A stretch of DNA of 64,000 nt from Brassica napus (Eukaryota > Streptophyta > Magnoliopsida > Brassicales > Brassicaceae). Both the position numbers and the translations under genes were made by a program. Below, piece after piece: positions 24,690 through 37,329 of this stretch (position 1 is its first letter; every line of letters starts with the position of its first letter). The notes beneath the pieces are model-generated. The model did no database searches. It was not told the origin of the DNA and was given only the letters and a program-made list of their open reading frames with translations. The stretch covers positions 56,565,338 through 56,629,337 of the forward strand of contig NC_063452.1 in the NCBI RefSeq assembly GCF_020379485.1, given 5' to 3'.

Positions 24690-25460
24690 TCTTTTTTTTG
24701 TCAACTGAAATTTATTAATGGGTCAAAGTCCTAAATGGACAAAGCCCAACAAACTATAAAACATAAAAGTCTAAGAAAAAAAACCAACACTTTACAACCG
24801 TAAGTCCAAAGAGGAAAACCGTAGAAGAAATGCAAGATGGCAACACCACCACGTGTTCGATCTCCCGGCGATCAATGAAAACGCGTCAGGCCGAGGGGCA
24901 GCTTGCTTCCTCAGGAGAAAACGAGGTGATACGAGAGAATCTGCCGTCAACAGCGGCCGATGATGAAGTATCGCTCACACAGAGCCATCTTTTCAACGAA
25001 CCTAGTCGCATACCGAATCAACACTTCAAAACTGGAATCAATGATCTTCAATCCAACCTACAGCTTCTGATTTTCCTTCATTAATCAGACATCTTTAAAG
25101 ATGAAAATAAATCTGAAGATGAATCAACCCTAATCAAGAGAAAAGGGATCGATCAGAGGCGAGAGAGGAGAGACGGTTGAGCGATGAAGCTGTGAAAAAC
25201 ACTGATTAAAGAAATTGGGAGAACTCTGACGAAGAAAAGTCAGAAGAGTGACGCAGAGACGAAAGGAGAACGCTGGAAACAGAGTCGGCAAACCACCAAG
25301 AAAAGATGCGTCTCCGGAAACAGAGACCCGGTCGGAGAATCTAAAACCGGTTGAAAGATACCAAAAACAAACCGGCGAAAAAGAAAAGCTTCATTTCATC
25401 TATATCTCCATGAAAGATGTCAGTGAGGGAACAGAGAAGAGAGAGAAGTTTTTCAGTTAG
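24690..25460 (-). mobile_element. Probable retroposon 3' end (LINE/SINE-like)
   Basis: The left end is a T-run followed by tgtcaactgaaatttattaa, which on the minus strand reads as an AT-rich 3' end with a poly-A tail, a form I associate with crucifer non-LTR elements. The adjoining GC-richer sequence up to about 25460 has short open frames on both strands with no recognisable domain. No target duplication was found and the right boundary is uncertain. Confidence 0.35.
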
Positions 25461-25863
25461 CAATCTTCATATAACTAAACCTATTGTGTTCTGATAATAA
25501 GTTATTAACAATACCATACGAAGATTACTCAGCATAAACTTGAAAGAGAAAAATCTTAGTCGTCTCACGTGGACAGTCGATATGATATATGATAATATAA
25601 GTCGGGGAAACGAATAAAAAGCGTAACGTAAGAGAGTTTCATAGCTCAGTTCCAAGAGTTTCAAGCCACATGTTTAGTCACCTTTGTGCTTGACACGACA
25701 CGTGTCTATAATCTCGACACCTCTTTAAATTTTTCAAAATTGAGATAATAAATAATGAGCAGCCGACCTAAAATTATAATATCTGCTATATAATTCAAAA
25801 TTATAACAAACAGACCCTACGTGGAAAGAAAAGAAATAAATTAATCATACAATATCATTCGTC

Positions 25864-25871
25864 TATATAAA
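25864..25871 (+). promoter_or_regulatory. Putative TATA box of the 73-residue gene
   Basis: TATATAAA lies 92 bases upstream of the ATG at 25956, followed by a CT-rich leader, which is a typical plant core promoter spacing. An ACACGTGTC G-box-like motif lies further upstream at about 25698, hinting at ABA/stress-type control; this is an inference. Confidence 0.6.
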
Positions 25872-25955
25872 GATATCCTCCTCTAGTTTTACTCTTTCAA
25901 CAAATCACAATCATTCTCCCACTCTTTCTTTGAATCTGCAAAAATAAGTAAAGTA

Positions 25956-26177
25956 ATGGCGTTTCCTTCGTGTGTTCAGTGCGGGACGAGACAAAACCCG
26001 TGTAGGTGCAAAGTGGTGGGACCGACGCTAGGGTTCGTGGCTTTTCTGGTGACCGGAGTTATCGAATGGCCAGTTGGTGCGGTGGTTTATATCTTTAAAC
26101 ATAGCAAGGGTCGGCGTATAATGGGTCATCCAGCCACTGTGGTTTATCCTAAAGTCTCAAGATCTATTCCCATTTAA
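25956..26177 (+). CDS. Small conserved-looking plant protein, 73 residues
   Basis: A single-exon 73-residue frame preceded by a TATA box and CT-rich leader. The N-terminus has closely spaced cysteines (CVQCGTRQNPCRCK), suggesting a small metal-binding or disulfide knuckle. A hydrophobic segment follows (about residues 25-46, GPTLGFVAFLVTGVIEWPVG), then a basic linker (HSKGRRIMGHP) and a VVYPKVSRSIPI tail. It could be a single-pass membrane-associated protein. The clean architecture and good start context suggest a real gene. I recall similar short proteins near LUC7 paralogues in crucifers but cannot name a function. Confidence 0.75.
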   Translation: MAFPSCVQCGTRQNPCRCKVVGPTLGFVAFLVTGVIEWPVGAVVYIFKHSKGRRIMGHPATVVYPKVSRSIPI

Positions 26178-27217
26178 CTTTGTCTTCGTCATTATACTAC
26201 TACTATGTATGTCTAATGTCTTTGGTTGTTAACTAATGTTTTTCCTCCTTTTTAATTTGTAATAAAAGTTCCTAATCCAAGTCTGGATTAGTTTCTGATA
26301 TGTATAACCCAACTAAAGATTTACGTTTATGTTTGTATTTGTATACACACGTACGTGAAAGCAAATAAAATATTGCCACATCATTACAAGAAATTTTAGT
26401 ATAAATTTTATATGATAAGGACAAGTGTCGCTACATCACAGAACATTAATTCTTTAATCAAAGCCCATTGCCACATCATTACAAGAAATTGTATAAAAAG
26501 AATTGAGATAGCGCGGGCGGGAGAATCAGTTACTGTTGTAATCAATATTAAAGCCCAAACGAGTTCGAAGCTGACGGATTTTTGTTTGTAGATCACAAAG
26601 TCGCTTCCTTTCGAGTCCACTTACCTCTCCTCGAAACTGTGTATTTCTTCAGCACTTACAAGGTTTCATTACGCGCTCTCGGACTCTCCTCGTGTCTTCA
26701 GATGTAATAGCAGACAAGATGTTCGTGGAAATGCCGCAGAGAGAACTTATATTTGTTCACGGCTCTTTTGAAGTTTCGAATTTTTTTTTTTTGTGTTGGA
26801 GAGTGATAATGAAACTGTGGTAGGAAGCTACATAAAGTGTCATAACATGAGAAAAATGGTATAACACTATTTGTTTGATTCATTAAGTTTTTGTGTTGCT
26901 CCTTAAGTAATGGAGTGATCAAATTCGTAGCATAATCATTCATCCCTAAAGAACGATTGCAGCATATGTTATACACAAAACATTCTCTGACTAGCTGTTT
27001 GTTTGGGAACTACAGCCAAAAGATTTGATTCTAGACATATACATTAGTTGACAAGACTCACGGTCTTGATCTAGGATTCCTTGTAATTTCTTCACTGATT
27101 TTTACATCAATGGATTGCTTCTTCTTTTTTCTTTTTTTTTTTAACGCAATGGATTGCTTATATAGGTTGAGTTGGTTATTAGTGATGTTCATGGCTCTAT
27201 ATTTACTTGTCTTGCAG
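26178..27217. other. Intergenic / possible upstream exon of the Asp-rich gene
   Basis: Contains a near-exact 21-base direct repeat (gccacatcattacaagaaat at about 26375 and 26470) and, at 26640-26700, a GC-richer stretch that could encode a mitochondrial-type presequence exon of the next gene. The exon is not defined. A short poly-pyrimidine insertion flanked by 13-bp repeats lies at 27108-27159. Confidence 0.4.
27108..27159. repeat. 13-bp duplication flanking a 26-base poly-pyrimidine insert
   Basis: caatggattgctt occurs at 27108-27120 and 27147-27159, exactly flanking ctt...ttttaacg. This is the footprint expected of a retroposition that retained little more than a tail. Confidence 0.6.
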
Positions 27218-27809
27218 GAACTCGATCATATGCGAGTGGAAGACGTGAAGACTACAACCTATTTGATAATGTGAAGCCAGGTGATGATGACTTTAAAAAA
27301 GCCTGGGAGAAAGAGATGGAGAATGATGATGATGATGATACTCTATGGTCAGGAAGTGAAGACGAATACAATGCTAATACTCAACAAGAACGTGGAAGAA
27401 ACCGGCTTGAGAAAGAGGTTAAGAAAGCTAGACAACTCCACTCTAATTGATGCAGATGACAGTGACAAATTATACAGTGTTTGGTCCGGAACCGATGAGG
27501 AGAAAACTTTATGGACTGGAGATGATGACGACGATATTCCAACAGATCCACACCCAAGCGAAGCATCTGATAAGTACTCAGACAAGTTGTTTGAGTTTGA
27601 AGAGAAACCAAAGTACAGGACAATCTCGGAGCTGACTGAACATGCAGTTCTTCAAGGATATGCAGACTCGCATGAGAGATCCAAACTTCAAATTCACACC
27701 TGAGATTAAGTTGAAGCCTGAGAGTAAACTAGTGCCCAGGAAGAAGTGGCAGAAGGCACAGTCCAGAAGAAGGAAAGCTCAGAAGCGGTTGCTTGTTCAA
27801 AGATACTGA
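27218..27809 (+). pseudogene. Asp-rich conserved plant gene, frame broken twice
   Basis: From an acceptor at 27217/27218 (ttgcag/GAACTCG) the frame reads GTRSYASGRREDYNLFDNV and a DDDDDTLWSGSEDE acidic stretch. It then shifts near 27430 (KKARQL in one frame, STLIDADDSDKLYSVWSG in the next). A second shift near 27672 separates TISELTEHAVLQGYADSHER from MRDPNFKFTPEIKLKPESK, which continues to a basic C-terminus ending LLVQRY. The three pieces read as one protein, with repeated LWSG/VWSG/LWTG acidic motifs and a basic tail. I do not recognise the function. An organelle presequence exon may lie upstream. Either the gene is a recent pseudogene or there are two sequence errors. Confidence 0.65.
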
Positions 27810-28799
27810 TAGACTACAAGGTAACATCATATTGACAGGTTCCTTCTTAATGATTCAAGTACCAAATCTATTTCCTGTAATTGTGTTGATTCAAAATGTA
27901 TCATGCAACTGTAAGAGTCTTATGACTGTTTCATCTTGATGCCAATCCTGTAAATAATCGGGTACCGTGATTAAGCAGCTTTCCTTTAGAGTGATTCTGG
28001 ACTTTTTAGTATTCCTTCTTCTAAAGAAAGAAGCTTTGAAGGAAAAGCTAGAGATGCTTTGGTCCCTATTGGACATTTTTTTTTTTTGAGGGGGAGGGGA
28101 AGAATACAGCTTTATGAGCTTTTGATCTTCAAAAGTTTTTTTTTCTTTCTTTTTGGTGTTCAAAAGTTGGAACTTGTAATGTTGACACTCTCTTGCCTTT
28201 TGAAGCTTATATTCTAAAACAAAATACAAAGCAATTTGCTTAACAAATCACAAGATGCTGATTTTTGGGTCTCTTCCTAATATTCCTCTTTGTTTATTTA
28301 TAAAATTATACAATTGTCAAAGTTACCATTCTAGTCCAACAGAAATTAGACAAATTCACCAACATTTACTGCTTAATTGTTCCATTATGCTACCAATATT
28401 CACCTCTTAAGATTCCATTTAGCCTTATGGTTATTGTTTTGACTTCATGGAAGATCACTCCACCAAAACAAACAAAAATATATTCTCTTTGAGTAAAGCA
28501 TAAAGATATTTTGCAGACGTGAAAAGTATTAAGCTTCTGGTTTAGAGCTAGGTCATCCATAATAGATATATCATAATACCACTTTGCCACATTTGGTTTA
28601 CCATGTTCTAACGTTCTAAACATACAAAAGTGAACATAGACCATCTTAGTCCATATGTGAAAATATTGTCTCTATAATTTATTACATAGATTATACATGA
28701 CCTTTTCTGTATTATGAGAATAGTTGCAACTTGCAAAAGTAGATGTGTACACAAAGAAGAAAATATAGATTATATATTATATTCTGCTTCTTACATATT
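27810..28799. other. Intergenic between convergent genes
   Basis: AT-rich sequence with T-runs at about 28075 and 28135. I see no gene in it. Confidence 0.6.
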
Positions 28800-30255
28800 T
28801 CACATGATAGAACAAGCGGCGTGGACGTTGTCGTCGCTGAAGAGGGAAACGTAGTTTTCACCAGGTGCGTTTGCGGCTGGAAACGCTTGTGTAGGGTTGC
28901 GGATGTGGCCTGCAGGAGCACGTTTGTCGTACATGCCAGGCGCGAAAGGGTAATAGACCATATGCTGAGGTATGTAAGGCCAAAACTCTGCCTTCTTCCC
29001 TGTGCTCTTCACTCTCTTCAACACCTTGTTTGGGTCCACGTGACCGTTCACCGTTAGCCGGCTCTGTTTCCGGTTCACCTCCACCGTTTTCACGCCTATA
29101 CCAGTCGGTTCAAAACATGAAAAATAAGTAACCAATTGTCTCAACTCTTAAACGATATGTGCTTTGAACAAAAACTAAGACGAACAAACCTAACAATTAA
29201 ATTTAGTAGATTTTCCTTAATAATTTATTTTACTAAATTTTGATAGATGAATCTTACTTTTAAGTTTTAAAATTTATTAGAATTTTTATATTTAAAAATA
29301 ACTTACAAAATTAGTAAAAACTTTTAACAAAATGATAGTATAAACATCTTTTATAAATAAAAAAACATTCCGAACTTTTTGAACAATAATTAATCATTTG
29401 AGACCAAAAATCTGAGCAAATGATTAGTAGTTATAGATATATATATATATATATATATATTTAGGCCAGTCATGAAAATGTAATTTTAAGGTAGAATAAG
29501 AATCTTAAAAAGAGAAATTAAAGCAGCTAGAATAAAGAAAAAAGAGAGATTGGCGAAAGTTTTTATTCAAATACTGTGGGAGTGATGAGAAAGAGAACCT
29601 TTCATGCGACGAACCACGTTTCTAAGTCTTCTTTCACAGCCGTCACAGTCCATTTTGACCTTGATTTCCACTGTCTATACAAGAAAAAACATTCATTACC
29701 ATTATTCTATTAATATAAAATTATAAATACTATTTAACCTGTAGTCATAGATTTCAAACTAATTTTCGAAGCTTGTTCATGTCATATAGTTCAGCAGTAA
29801 TCTGGCTATTGAAGCATCTCTTTTTTTTTTTTTGAAAGAGGCAACTGAAGCATATCAGTAGTTAGTTTTTTGTTTAATATTATCTATATCTGTTAATTCA
29901 TCATGTATATCGCCTATGAATAATGATGTAGCGATATAATATACAGCGAAAAGTTGATGAAGTTTTGAAGAAACATGTTTAAGAAGACGACACGGATAAA
30001 AATACATGGTCACGTTCTAAGACATTTAAATTTACTGTACACGAAACGTATTAGCATTTTGAAGTTAACCAAATCAATTAGAATTAATATATATCATATA
30101 TATGTATATAGATAAGACTCTAAAACAAATAATGAAAGATAAAGTTCAAAAAAAGATAAAGAGTGAGGAGAACAAACCTGCAATGGCTTACGCTTGGTTT
30201 TGGCATTAGAGTATGTATATGAACAAAAGCTAGATATATAATCAAATGCACCCAT
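28800..30255 (-). CDS. HIPP21: Heavy-metal-associated isoprenylated plant protein (HIPP21-type)
   Basis: Three minus-strand exons: 30178-30255, 29599-29674 and 28800-29095. They join in frame to 149 residues. The HMA fold starts at TVEIKVKMDCDGCERR, carrying the metal-binding MDCDGC (MxCxxC) pair. VEVNRKQSRLTVNGHVDP and VLKRVKSTGKKAEFWPYIP follow. The C-terminus is CSIM, a CaaX isoprenylation signal, so the protein is expected to be prenylated and membrane-associated. HIPPs bind Cd/Cu/Zn ions and take part in metal homeostasis and stress responses. The order fits At5g17450. All key residues are present and the gene is probably functional. Confidence 0.95.
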
Positions 30256-32580
30256 TCTTCTAGCTTCACCAAATAAATTATGTATTTACTATAAGATCAA
30301 ATGGGTTTCAATATATTTTTATGTGTATGTAAATGTTAATATATGTATATGTGTATGAGTGTGTGTGTGGGTATATATAAGGAGAGAAGAAGAAATAGCC
30401 TTTCTTAATAGAGAAGAGAAGAGAGTTACGTGACATGCATACAAGATTCCATGTATATATAGGCTTTCTTGATTCTTTTAGTGGTCTATTTTATAACTAT
30501 TTTCCACGAGAATGTTGTAGAAGAAAAGGTGTATTAGGAACAGAAGTGAAAAAAAAAACAATAATAGATCGATGATAAAAAAAGGAAAAAAGGTACATCT
30601 TATTTTAACAATTATTTTGTTCGTGCATGCATTTTCATGGATTTTGTATCATTTTTCTTCTACAAGAGATGAAATAGTTCTGCAACGTAGTCTTTAATCA
30701 GAACTCGAATTTTATAAAACTAAAACATGAGTAATCTGTATTGTAGTGAGGAAATGATGTGCGAAAAGCTCTTTTATTGGCCTTATTAAACAAAGTTCCT
30801 TTTTTTATTGGCCTTTGCTTTCGTTTCGATTCAAAGATTATGGCTTTGTCATCCATTTTTATGTAATTTAAAATAAAGTCTCAATAATTGTCTATAATAG
30901 CATCATTACTGGTAGATTTTCTACCAAAAGTATCTCATCAATATTATATTAATATTATAGAATAACAGAAATAAATTTTAAAAATAAAAGAAGATGGACT
31001 AATCTCTATAAATTAACAGTTTCTTCCCAAACCTCAAACGCTTCTTCCTAGCGAAACGTCTCTGTTATTTCTATCATCTCTCTTTTCCTTTTTGATTTTT
31101 TTTTATTATTTTTGTGGGAAGAAGCTGTGTGAGAAACCTCCACTGCTAATGCTCTAAGATTCCTTTATCAGAAACCGTTAAACTATATATAATACTATTA
31201 TAAGATGCTTTAATCAAAAACTGAAATGAGCGATGATCGTTACTTATTGTTTGAATAAAATCATTCAACAATGCTAGAACTTTAGATGCTTTGTGATACA
31301 GTGTGATGTTGAGTTACCAATGATATTTGGCCTTCCCTTTTTCTACAAATGAATATATGTAAGTTCAGGCCATATTTTCTTTACATATATAGATAAAACC
31401 AATAATCAATTATATCGAGATATATTTTGTGAAAGATGTTTGCGTGAGTATTAGGTTGTTCTGCTGATTAAGACTAACTAGGTTAAGATCTGCGCTTGGG
31501 ATAAACATTATATATAAAAATTATTTTATATATTATATATTTTTATATATTATAAAATAATGAATATATATTGAATAATTAAAAAGTCAGTAACTATTAT
31601 ATATATAATTGAATTGGTGCGAACATATAAATCAATTTTATTAATCCAAATAATAATTTTTTTCTATTTGATAAGATATGTAATTAAATTTAAATGATAT
31701 TAACATATATAGTATATTTTTAATATTAATGTCTATTAAATGATGTTTTCTACTCATATGGTTTTTTGGATCATTTGTATCTTTAATTGCAAAAACTTTA
31801 AATTACTGATAACAAAATTTTCATTGTTCGTTCAAAACTGTATCAAAAATATTGTTCAAAATAAATTTTGAAACTAAAATATTTATGAATTTTATGTGGT
31901 TTATAGGTTAATTTAAAACGATATATATATATATATATTAATTTTAATAATTAATTAAATTAGACTTTTTACTTATATGATTTTATAATCATTTGTATTT
32001 TGTCATAACAAAAATTTTAAACCATGGATCACAAAATTTGAATGTGAGACTTTTAACAGTTTTGGTAATTTATTGTCATTTTAAAAAATTCAAAATATAA
32101 CATATACACAAAATCCTAAATTTTTATTATATGGTTATTGTGTTTGTTTAATTTCTTTTAATAGTTTAAAATTAAACAAATATGCTATAAGATACACTAA
32201 TTTTTTATCAAATCTTTATTATTTAAAATCATTAATTGTCATACATACGTTAACCACATTAGGCAATTCCGTACTTTTATTTAAATAAATAATAAAGACT
32301 ATTAATAATAAATTTATGGTTAGTTTAATAAAAAATATATTATATAATCAGATGGACCAACCTACTTCTCTAATGATTCTAAGAATCATCTTAGTGATAA
32401 CATGTGTTTACAAAAAGAAGTTGTAATGTTTTTCAATTAATATATAAAAAACATTGAATTTCAACTAATATACCATTCTGAGACAATAAGATGAGAAAAA
32501 TGAAATGATTAAATTTGAAAACACTATTAGCTTTCCCCGGGTAAACTTACTGCCGGTATATATGCAAGTCTCTTTTTTTA
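30256..32580. other. AT-rich intergenic DNA with a possible Helitron end
   Basis: Mostly AT-rich. At 31478-31495 the plus strand reads CTAGGTTAAGATCTGCGC, which on the minus strand resembles a degenerate Helitron 3' end (CTAG with a GC-rich palindrome remnant). The following AT-rich 800 bp could be its body, but I found no matching 5' terminus. I see no gene. Confidence 0.35.
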
Positions 32581-32785
32581 GAACATGATTATTGGGGGTT
32601 CTTAGCGTGAAGTTCTTAACGAAATATAAAAATATGTCTCTTAACTTTTAACTAAAAAGATTAAGAACGTGTTCTTAAATAAGAGTTTTAAGAGCTGGTT
32701 CTTAACTTTTTTAGTTAAAAGTTAAGAGACAGATTCTTATATTCCACTAAAAACCCCACTCTAAAAACCTCCAATAATCATCCTC
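32581..32785. mobile_element. Harbinger/Tourist-type MITE, 205 bp
   Basis: The terminal inverted repeats are GAACATGATTATTGGGGGTT on the left and, reading inward from the right on the complementary strand, GAGGATGATTATTGGAGGTT. The flanks are TTA on both sides, the PIF/Harbinger-type 3-bp target site. The interior also folds on itself (gttaagag/ctcttaac blocks). It is related to the MITE at 51470. Confidence 0.75.
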
Positions 32786-33404
32786 TTATATTTTTAACTT
32801 GATCTATCTAAACGTCAATAATTCTTGAGAACTTTACAGAAAAACAAGTTATACGCAGAAAACCGAGAGAAGTACATAGTACGCTGAGTTGACGTTGAAT
32901 CAACCCATGCTATTTATTCTGTATAGTTTATAGGAGTTATATATCAAACTTTATACTAAAACATTAAAATCGCTCGTGGATTCTAAGCCACTTGTGTCGG
33001 TCGGACAGTTCATGATTCTAAGCTACTTGTGTCTAGCATATTTCCTGCCTGATTTTGACAATGATTCGTTATAGTTACCAATCTGTGGTAACCAGCAGAA
33101 GTAGAATAAACCACTTTGCCCAACAAATACTAATCAGTTTTATGGCAATTTTTAAGAAGATATAAGTAATATCTGAGAGAGCCATGTAATCACCACAGGT
33201 CTTTTCTACCGCAAGTCTTTAATGTCAACAACATATTAAAAGTTTGAAGAAATCCAACGAAACTCCTCTTACAAACTTAGCAACTTACAATCTCAAATAT
33301 CTTTTAACACATACGAAAACAAGTGTTTGTAACTCCAGATTGGTGATCCTAAACGCATCTTTGAAAACATCTCAAACTTGCTTGCAACCTTCTCTGACAG
33401 CGTC

Positions 33405-36400
33405 TTAGTAGCGGTCATGACGTCTGTAACATGATTTAAACAAACAAGTTTAGATGCATCCCAAAGAATTACAGAAAATAATGTATCTGTTTTGTGAATC
33501 AAAGTTACCTGCGGCGATCATAATCCCTCGTTCTTTCCCTAGACCGGGACCTCGAGCTGCGCCGGCTTCTTGAGTCATAGCCACGTGACTGATTATAGTT
33601 TCTGTCATGTTCACGGTGGTCATGGTGCCTGTCGCGATCTCTACTTCTACGGTCTATATCTCTTCCACGGTCACGGCTACCTCCTCTGTCTCTGTCTCTA
33701 CTTGATTCTCGCTCTCTGCTCCTCTCCTTTGATCTGTGATTAGTAAGTTTTCAGTAAACATGTTGGGCATTTATTGAAGTAAATTGAAAAGCTTAAGAAA
33801 GTTTAACCTCCTCTCTTCGACCCGTTCCTTGTGAACTTTGTTCTTTTCCTCCTGAAGAAGACAAAGAGGGATATAACTAAACAGTCTACATTGAGAAACC
33901 CACAGCCACAGTAGAGAAATTGTATTGTATTTTACCTGAAGCTCTGCTAGTTTATCACGGATCAGCATGTAACCCAAATGAAGCTTCCCTCCAAAATGAT
34001 CAGCTAACCGACGATCACTAAAGGCAGTACAAAAGATTTTTGACATTGCCAAATGCAAATCACAGATTGATGACCAAAGATATATAGTTTAAAGCTCTAT
34101 TATTATTCTCTAACAGGCACAATAAATCAAGAAAGAACGCACATTATTCATTAGCTGCAAAAGTAATCCTCGTAAAACTGGGCCCAAATAGCCTGCTGGT
34201 GAAAAGGAGGTACAACAGTCGGTGTCAAATAATGAGCCATTTCCAACCCACAAGATCTATTTCTAGCTTTTTCTTTAAATGCCAAGGAACCATTAACCAT
34301 AAATTTTTTAAGTAACCAAACTTAACCTGTCATAGACGCTCAAGAATGCTCCGCATATGTCACATAAACGCAGTTTCTGGTCCGTCTGAGACAACAAAAA
34401 GTAACAGAGAGTGAGGCTATCACAGGTTTTGAGAGCAAGCTTTCACAAAAAAAAAAAAAAAAAAAATTCCCTTAAACAGTCTAACCAGTCATCCGGCTAA
34501 AGAACTTTATGAAATGAATACCTACAAATAATGAATCTAGATAATTTATCATGTCGAAGATAAGGAGATAAAAATTGGCGATCTCAACTTACAATGCGCA
34601 CATCTGCAGCAGTGTATTTGGTTGAATCCACCACAGGTTCTTGTCTAGGAGTCAGCTGAAAATTTACAAGAGAAATAATAAACAGTTTAAGTAGGGGGAA
34701 ATAGAAAGCATGTCGACTTATTCAAGCAATTTACCCAAAACAAGACAAAAGAGAGATACATGCGTCAACAGACTTCATAACACCCTATGAGGTGTGACGT
34801 AACACGAAGATAAGTGCCAAACAGAAAACTAATTATGGAAAAAAACACAAACCTTCTTAAGAGCTTCAGCCTCCTCCAGTGCTTTCTGCGCCTCATCAAC
34901 CATTCCTTGTTCGCCTGAAATAACATATATATATTATATCTGTACATTGGCTGTTTCCAACATTCAAAAGTTCAGACGTTTTTATTTAGGTATATAACCA
35001 CATACTGGCTCCCAAAATTGCATGTAACAAATGTTTCCCAAGCTCAGTTTTGTACATTCATATATCATAGCAATTATTAACGGGCCAAGTAAATTTTTCG
35101 ATCAGCAACAGAAACTCACATGTTGGCAAAGAAAGTTAGAATGTAAAGATCCATAAGAAGAAGATAAAAGAAAAAGCGGAGAGGCGGCAGTATTGAACCA
35201 CTGCAGGGATCACTTGAAGAACTATAGACCAAAAATTACCAAATTGCGAAAAAGATGCAAGTTAGAAGTTAGCCCCTTACCGAACTCTTCAGCTTTCTTT
35301 AATTTCTCATTGATCATCTCTTGCGTACGAGGATCCGGCGGAGGCAATGCTGCAGCTGGCTGCTGACCAGGAATGGGCTGTGGCAAGGCTGCCCTATCTT
35401 TGTTAAAGGCCTCCAACAGCAGCACAGCCTGTAGGGAAAGAAAACAAAGGACTCGACTGTTAATACATGACCAAGCGCGACAAATAGCAAAGCACGTGAT
35501 CACAGACCTGTAAATCAGCTCTCTTAGTCCTCATCTCTTCAACTAACTCAAGAGCCCTAATCTTCATATCCGTTTTTCCTTCAAGATCTGTGATATGACA
35601 TAATCATTTTTAAAGATTAAAGCAGCATATACAACCACAAACAAAAAAATCATCAGGAGAAGCTAGGCATCCAAGACACTGCAAATTAGTAAAAAAAAAA
35701 ATCGATACATTCAAATTTGGAACAATTTTAAAAAGTGAAGAGGTAACACCATAGATTCAGCCTTATTTCCAGAAGATAAAAACCTAAATATATCATACCC
35801 GCTTGATCAGCTAAACTCTTAAAACCCGAGATTGGCAGATTTAGTTCTTAAACTGAGTAAATAAGCATCATGTGGCCTGATAAAAAAAAACCAACTACAT
35901 TGTTCATGGAAGCAAGCATATATCCGAGACATTTCCAAGCTGATAGCCTACTCTAGTTATAGCGGAGAAGTCTACAGACACACCGATCAACTATAATGAC
36001 TACAAAGGGAAACCACAAAAGGTTCAATTCGCATGAGCTGCAGTGAACTTCTAGTCATAAGGAACCTAAGCATTATCTGACCAAGCATTTATAACTATCT
36101 CTGTGGAATTACAAGAGCATCACACCACCGAACATCGATTTGCAGAAAAGAAGCCAAAAGTGTGCTAAAACTTGAGTAGCTTAAAAAGACATAATTATAT
36201 TACCATGAAGGTCTGCTTCCTTCATCTTCTCTTTGATTTGGTTTGATAGTTCGAGAATTTCGGGTGACTGCAGTAAAACAACGAAATGATCAAGGAAAGA
36301 CTGAGTTAAAAAGAAAAAAAAGAGAACTCAAAAAGATCTCAACGAACTAAAACTTAGAACATCACCTGAGTAACTTCGGTAACTGAAATTGCAATAGCAG

Positions 36401-37092
36401 CTTTTGCATCTTCTTCCTGAAGACGCTTAAGAGCTCTACCAATCTTCCTATCACACTCAACAATAAGCCTGTCTATCGCGTCTTCCAACTCCCTATCGTA
36501 GTTGTCAACACCTTTTGCCTTTGCCTCTTTATATCTAAGCAAGAGTTAAGGCAAGAAAATGAAAGAAGTAAAAGTCGCAATGAAGAACTCGTGCATCTTA
36601 AGCCAAAAGGCTCCAGACTTGCGCGAAATCTTAAAATTCTTTGTAAAAAGGATACTCTTTCCTGAGCTGCAAAGAGTGCACCTTTGGGCAAGGACCCATA
36701 TCCATTTTCTGATACATAACAAAAAAATCACATTAGCAAACTCACAGATAAGAAAAAGATTAACATCAGTGAGCCAAAATTTGAACCTTGAAGTATTCAA
36801 ATATGCATAAAAGAGCTATACAATGACTTATGCAATAGCAAATCCAAGTGGCAAACGTACTAAACAGATGCTTGTAGAGCTCGAGCAGCTAGCAAAATCA
36901 GATACTCATTGTACCACAAAGCTCGAAGATCTAATATAGACTCACCGTCAATTGGAAGAGCTCGTGAGGGCAGAGACCAGAGAGGTAGAGACGGCAAACA
37001 TCGCGGTCGTAGTATTTGCGATTCACCTCCGTCACGTCGCCGTTACGGTTGGCTCCCATGAGCACATCGAGCTGCTTTCTCATGGCGTCCAT
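33405..37092 (-). CDS. LUC7A: LUC7-like U1 snRNP splicing factor
   Basis: Thirteen minus-strand exons: 36946-37092, 36656-36708, 36366-36534, 36204-36267, 35508-35587, 35281-35428, 34853-34914, 34593-34655, 34327-34385, 33936-34017, 33808-33851, 33509-33733 and 33405-33423. They join in frame to 404 residues. LUC7 proteins are U1 snRNP components that help choose 5' splice sites. Zinc finger 1 is the CCCH type (CRLYLSGLCPHELF, CPKVH) and zinc finger 2 the C2H2 type (LCDICGAFL, HFGGKLHLGY). A helical linker with a PQPIPGQQP segment lies between them. The tail is Arg/Ser/Asp-rich (RS-like) and ends RRHDRY, the terminal exon being only 19 bases. No defect is seen. The order fits At5g17440. Confidence 0.93.
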
Positions 37093-37329
37093 CTTCGATC
37101 GATATCCGCTCTTTACTTGCTCTCTCTCTTTCTGATCGATCCGACACAGAGATTGGGTTTCGATTTGGTGTATAAGATTTTTCTTTTTGGGAAATTAGGG
37201 TTCAGTCTTTCTCAATTATAGTCCCTTAATAGTTAAATAATTACAGATCCCCCCCCAACTATAATTTGGGCTTATTTTGAGAACTGCAAAAGTATCGGGG
37301 TTTTTTTCAAGAAACAAATAAGTGGACGT

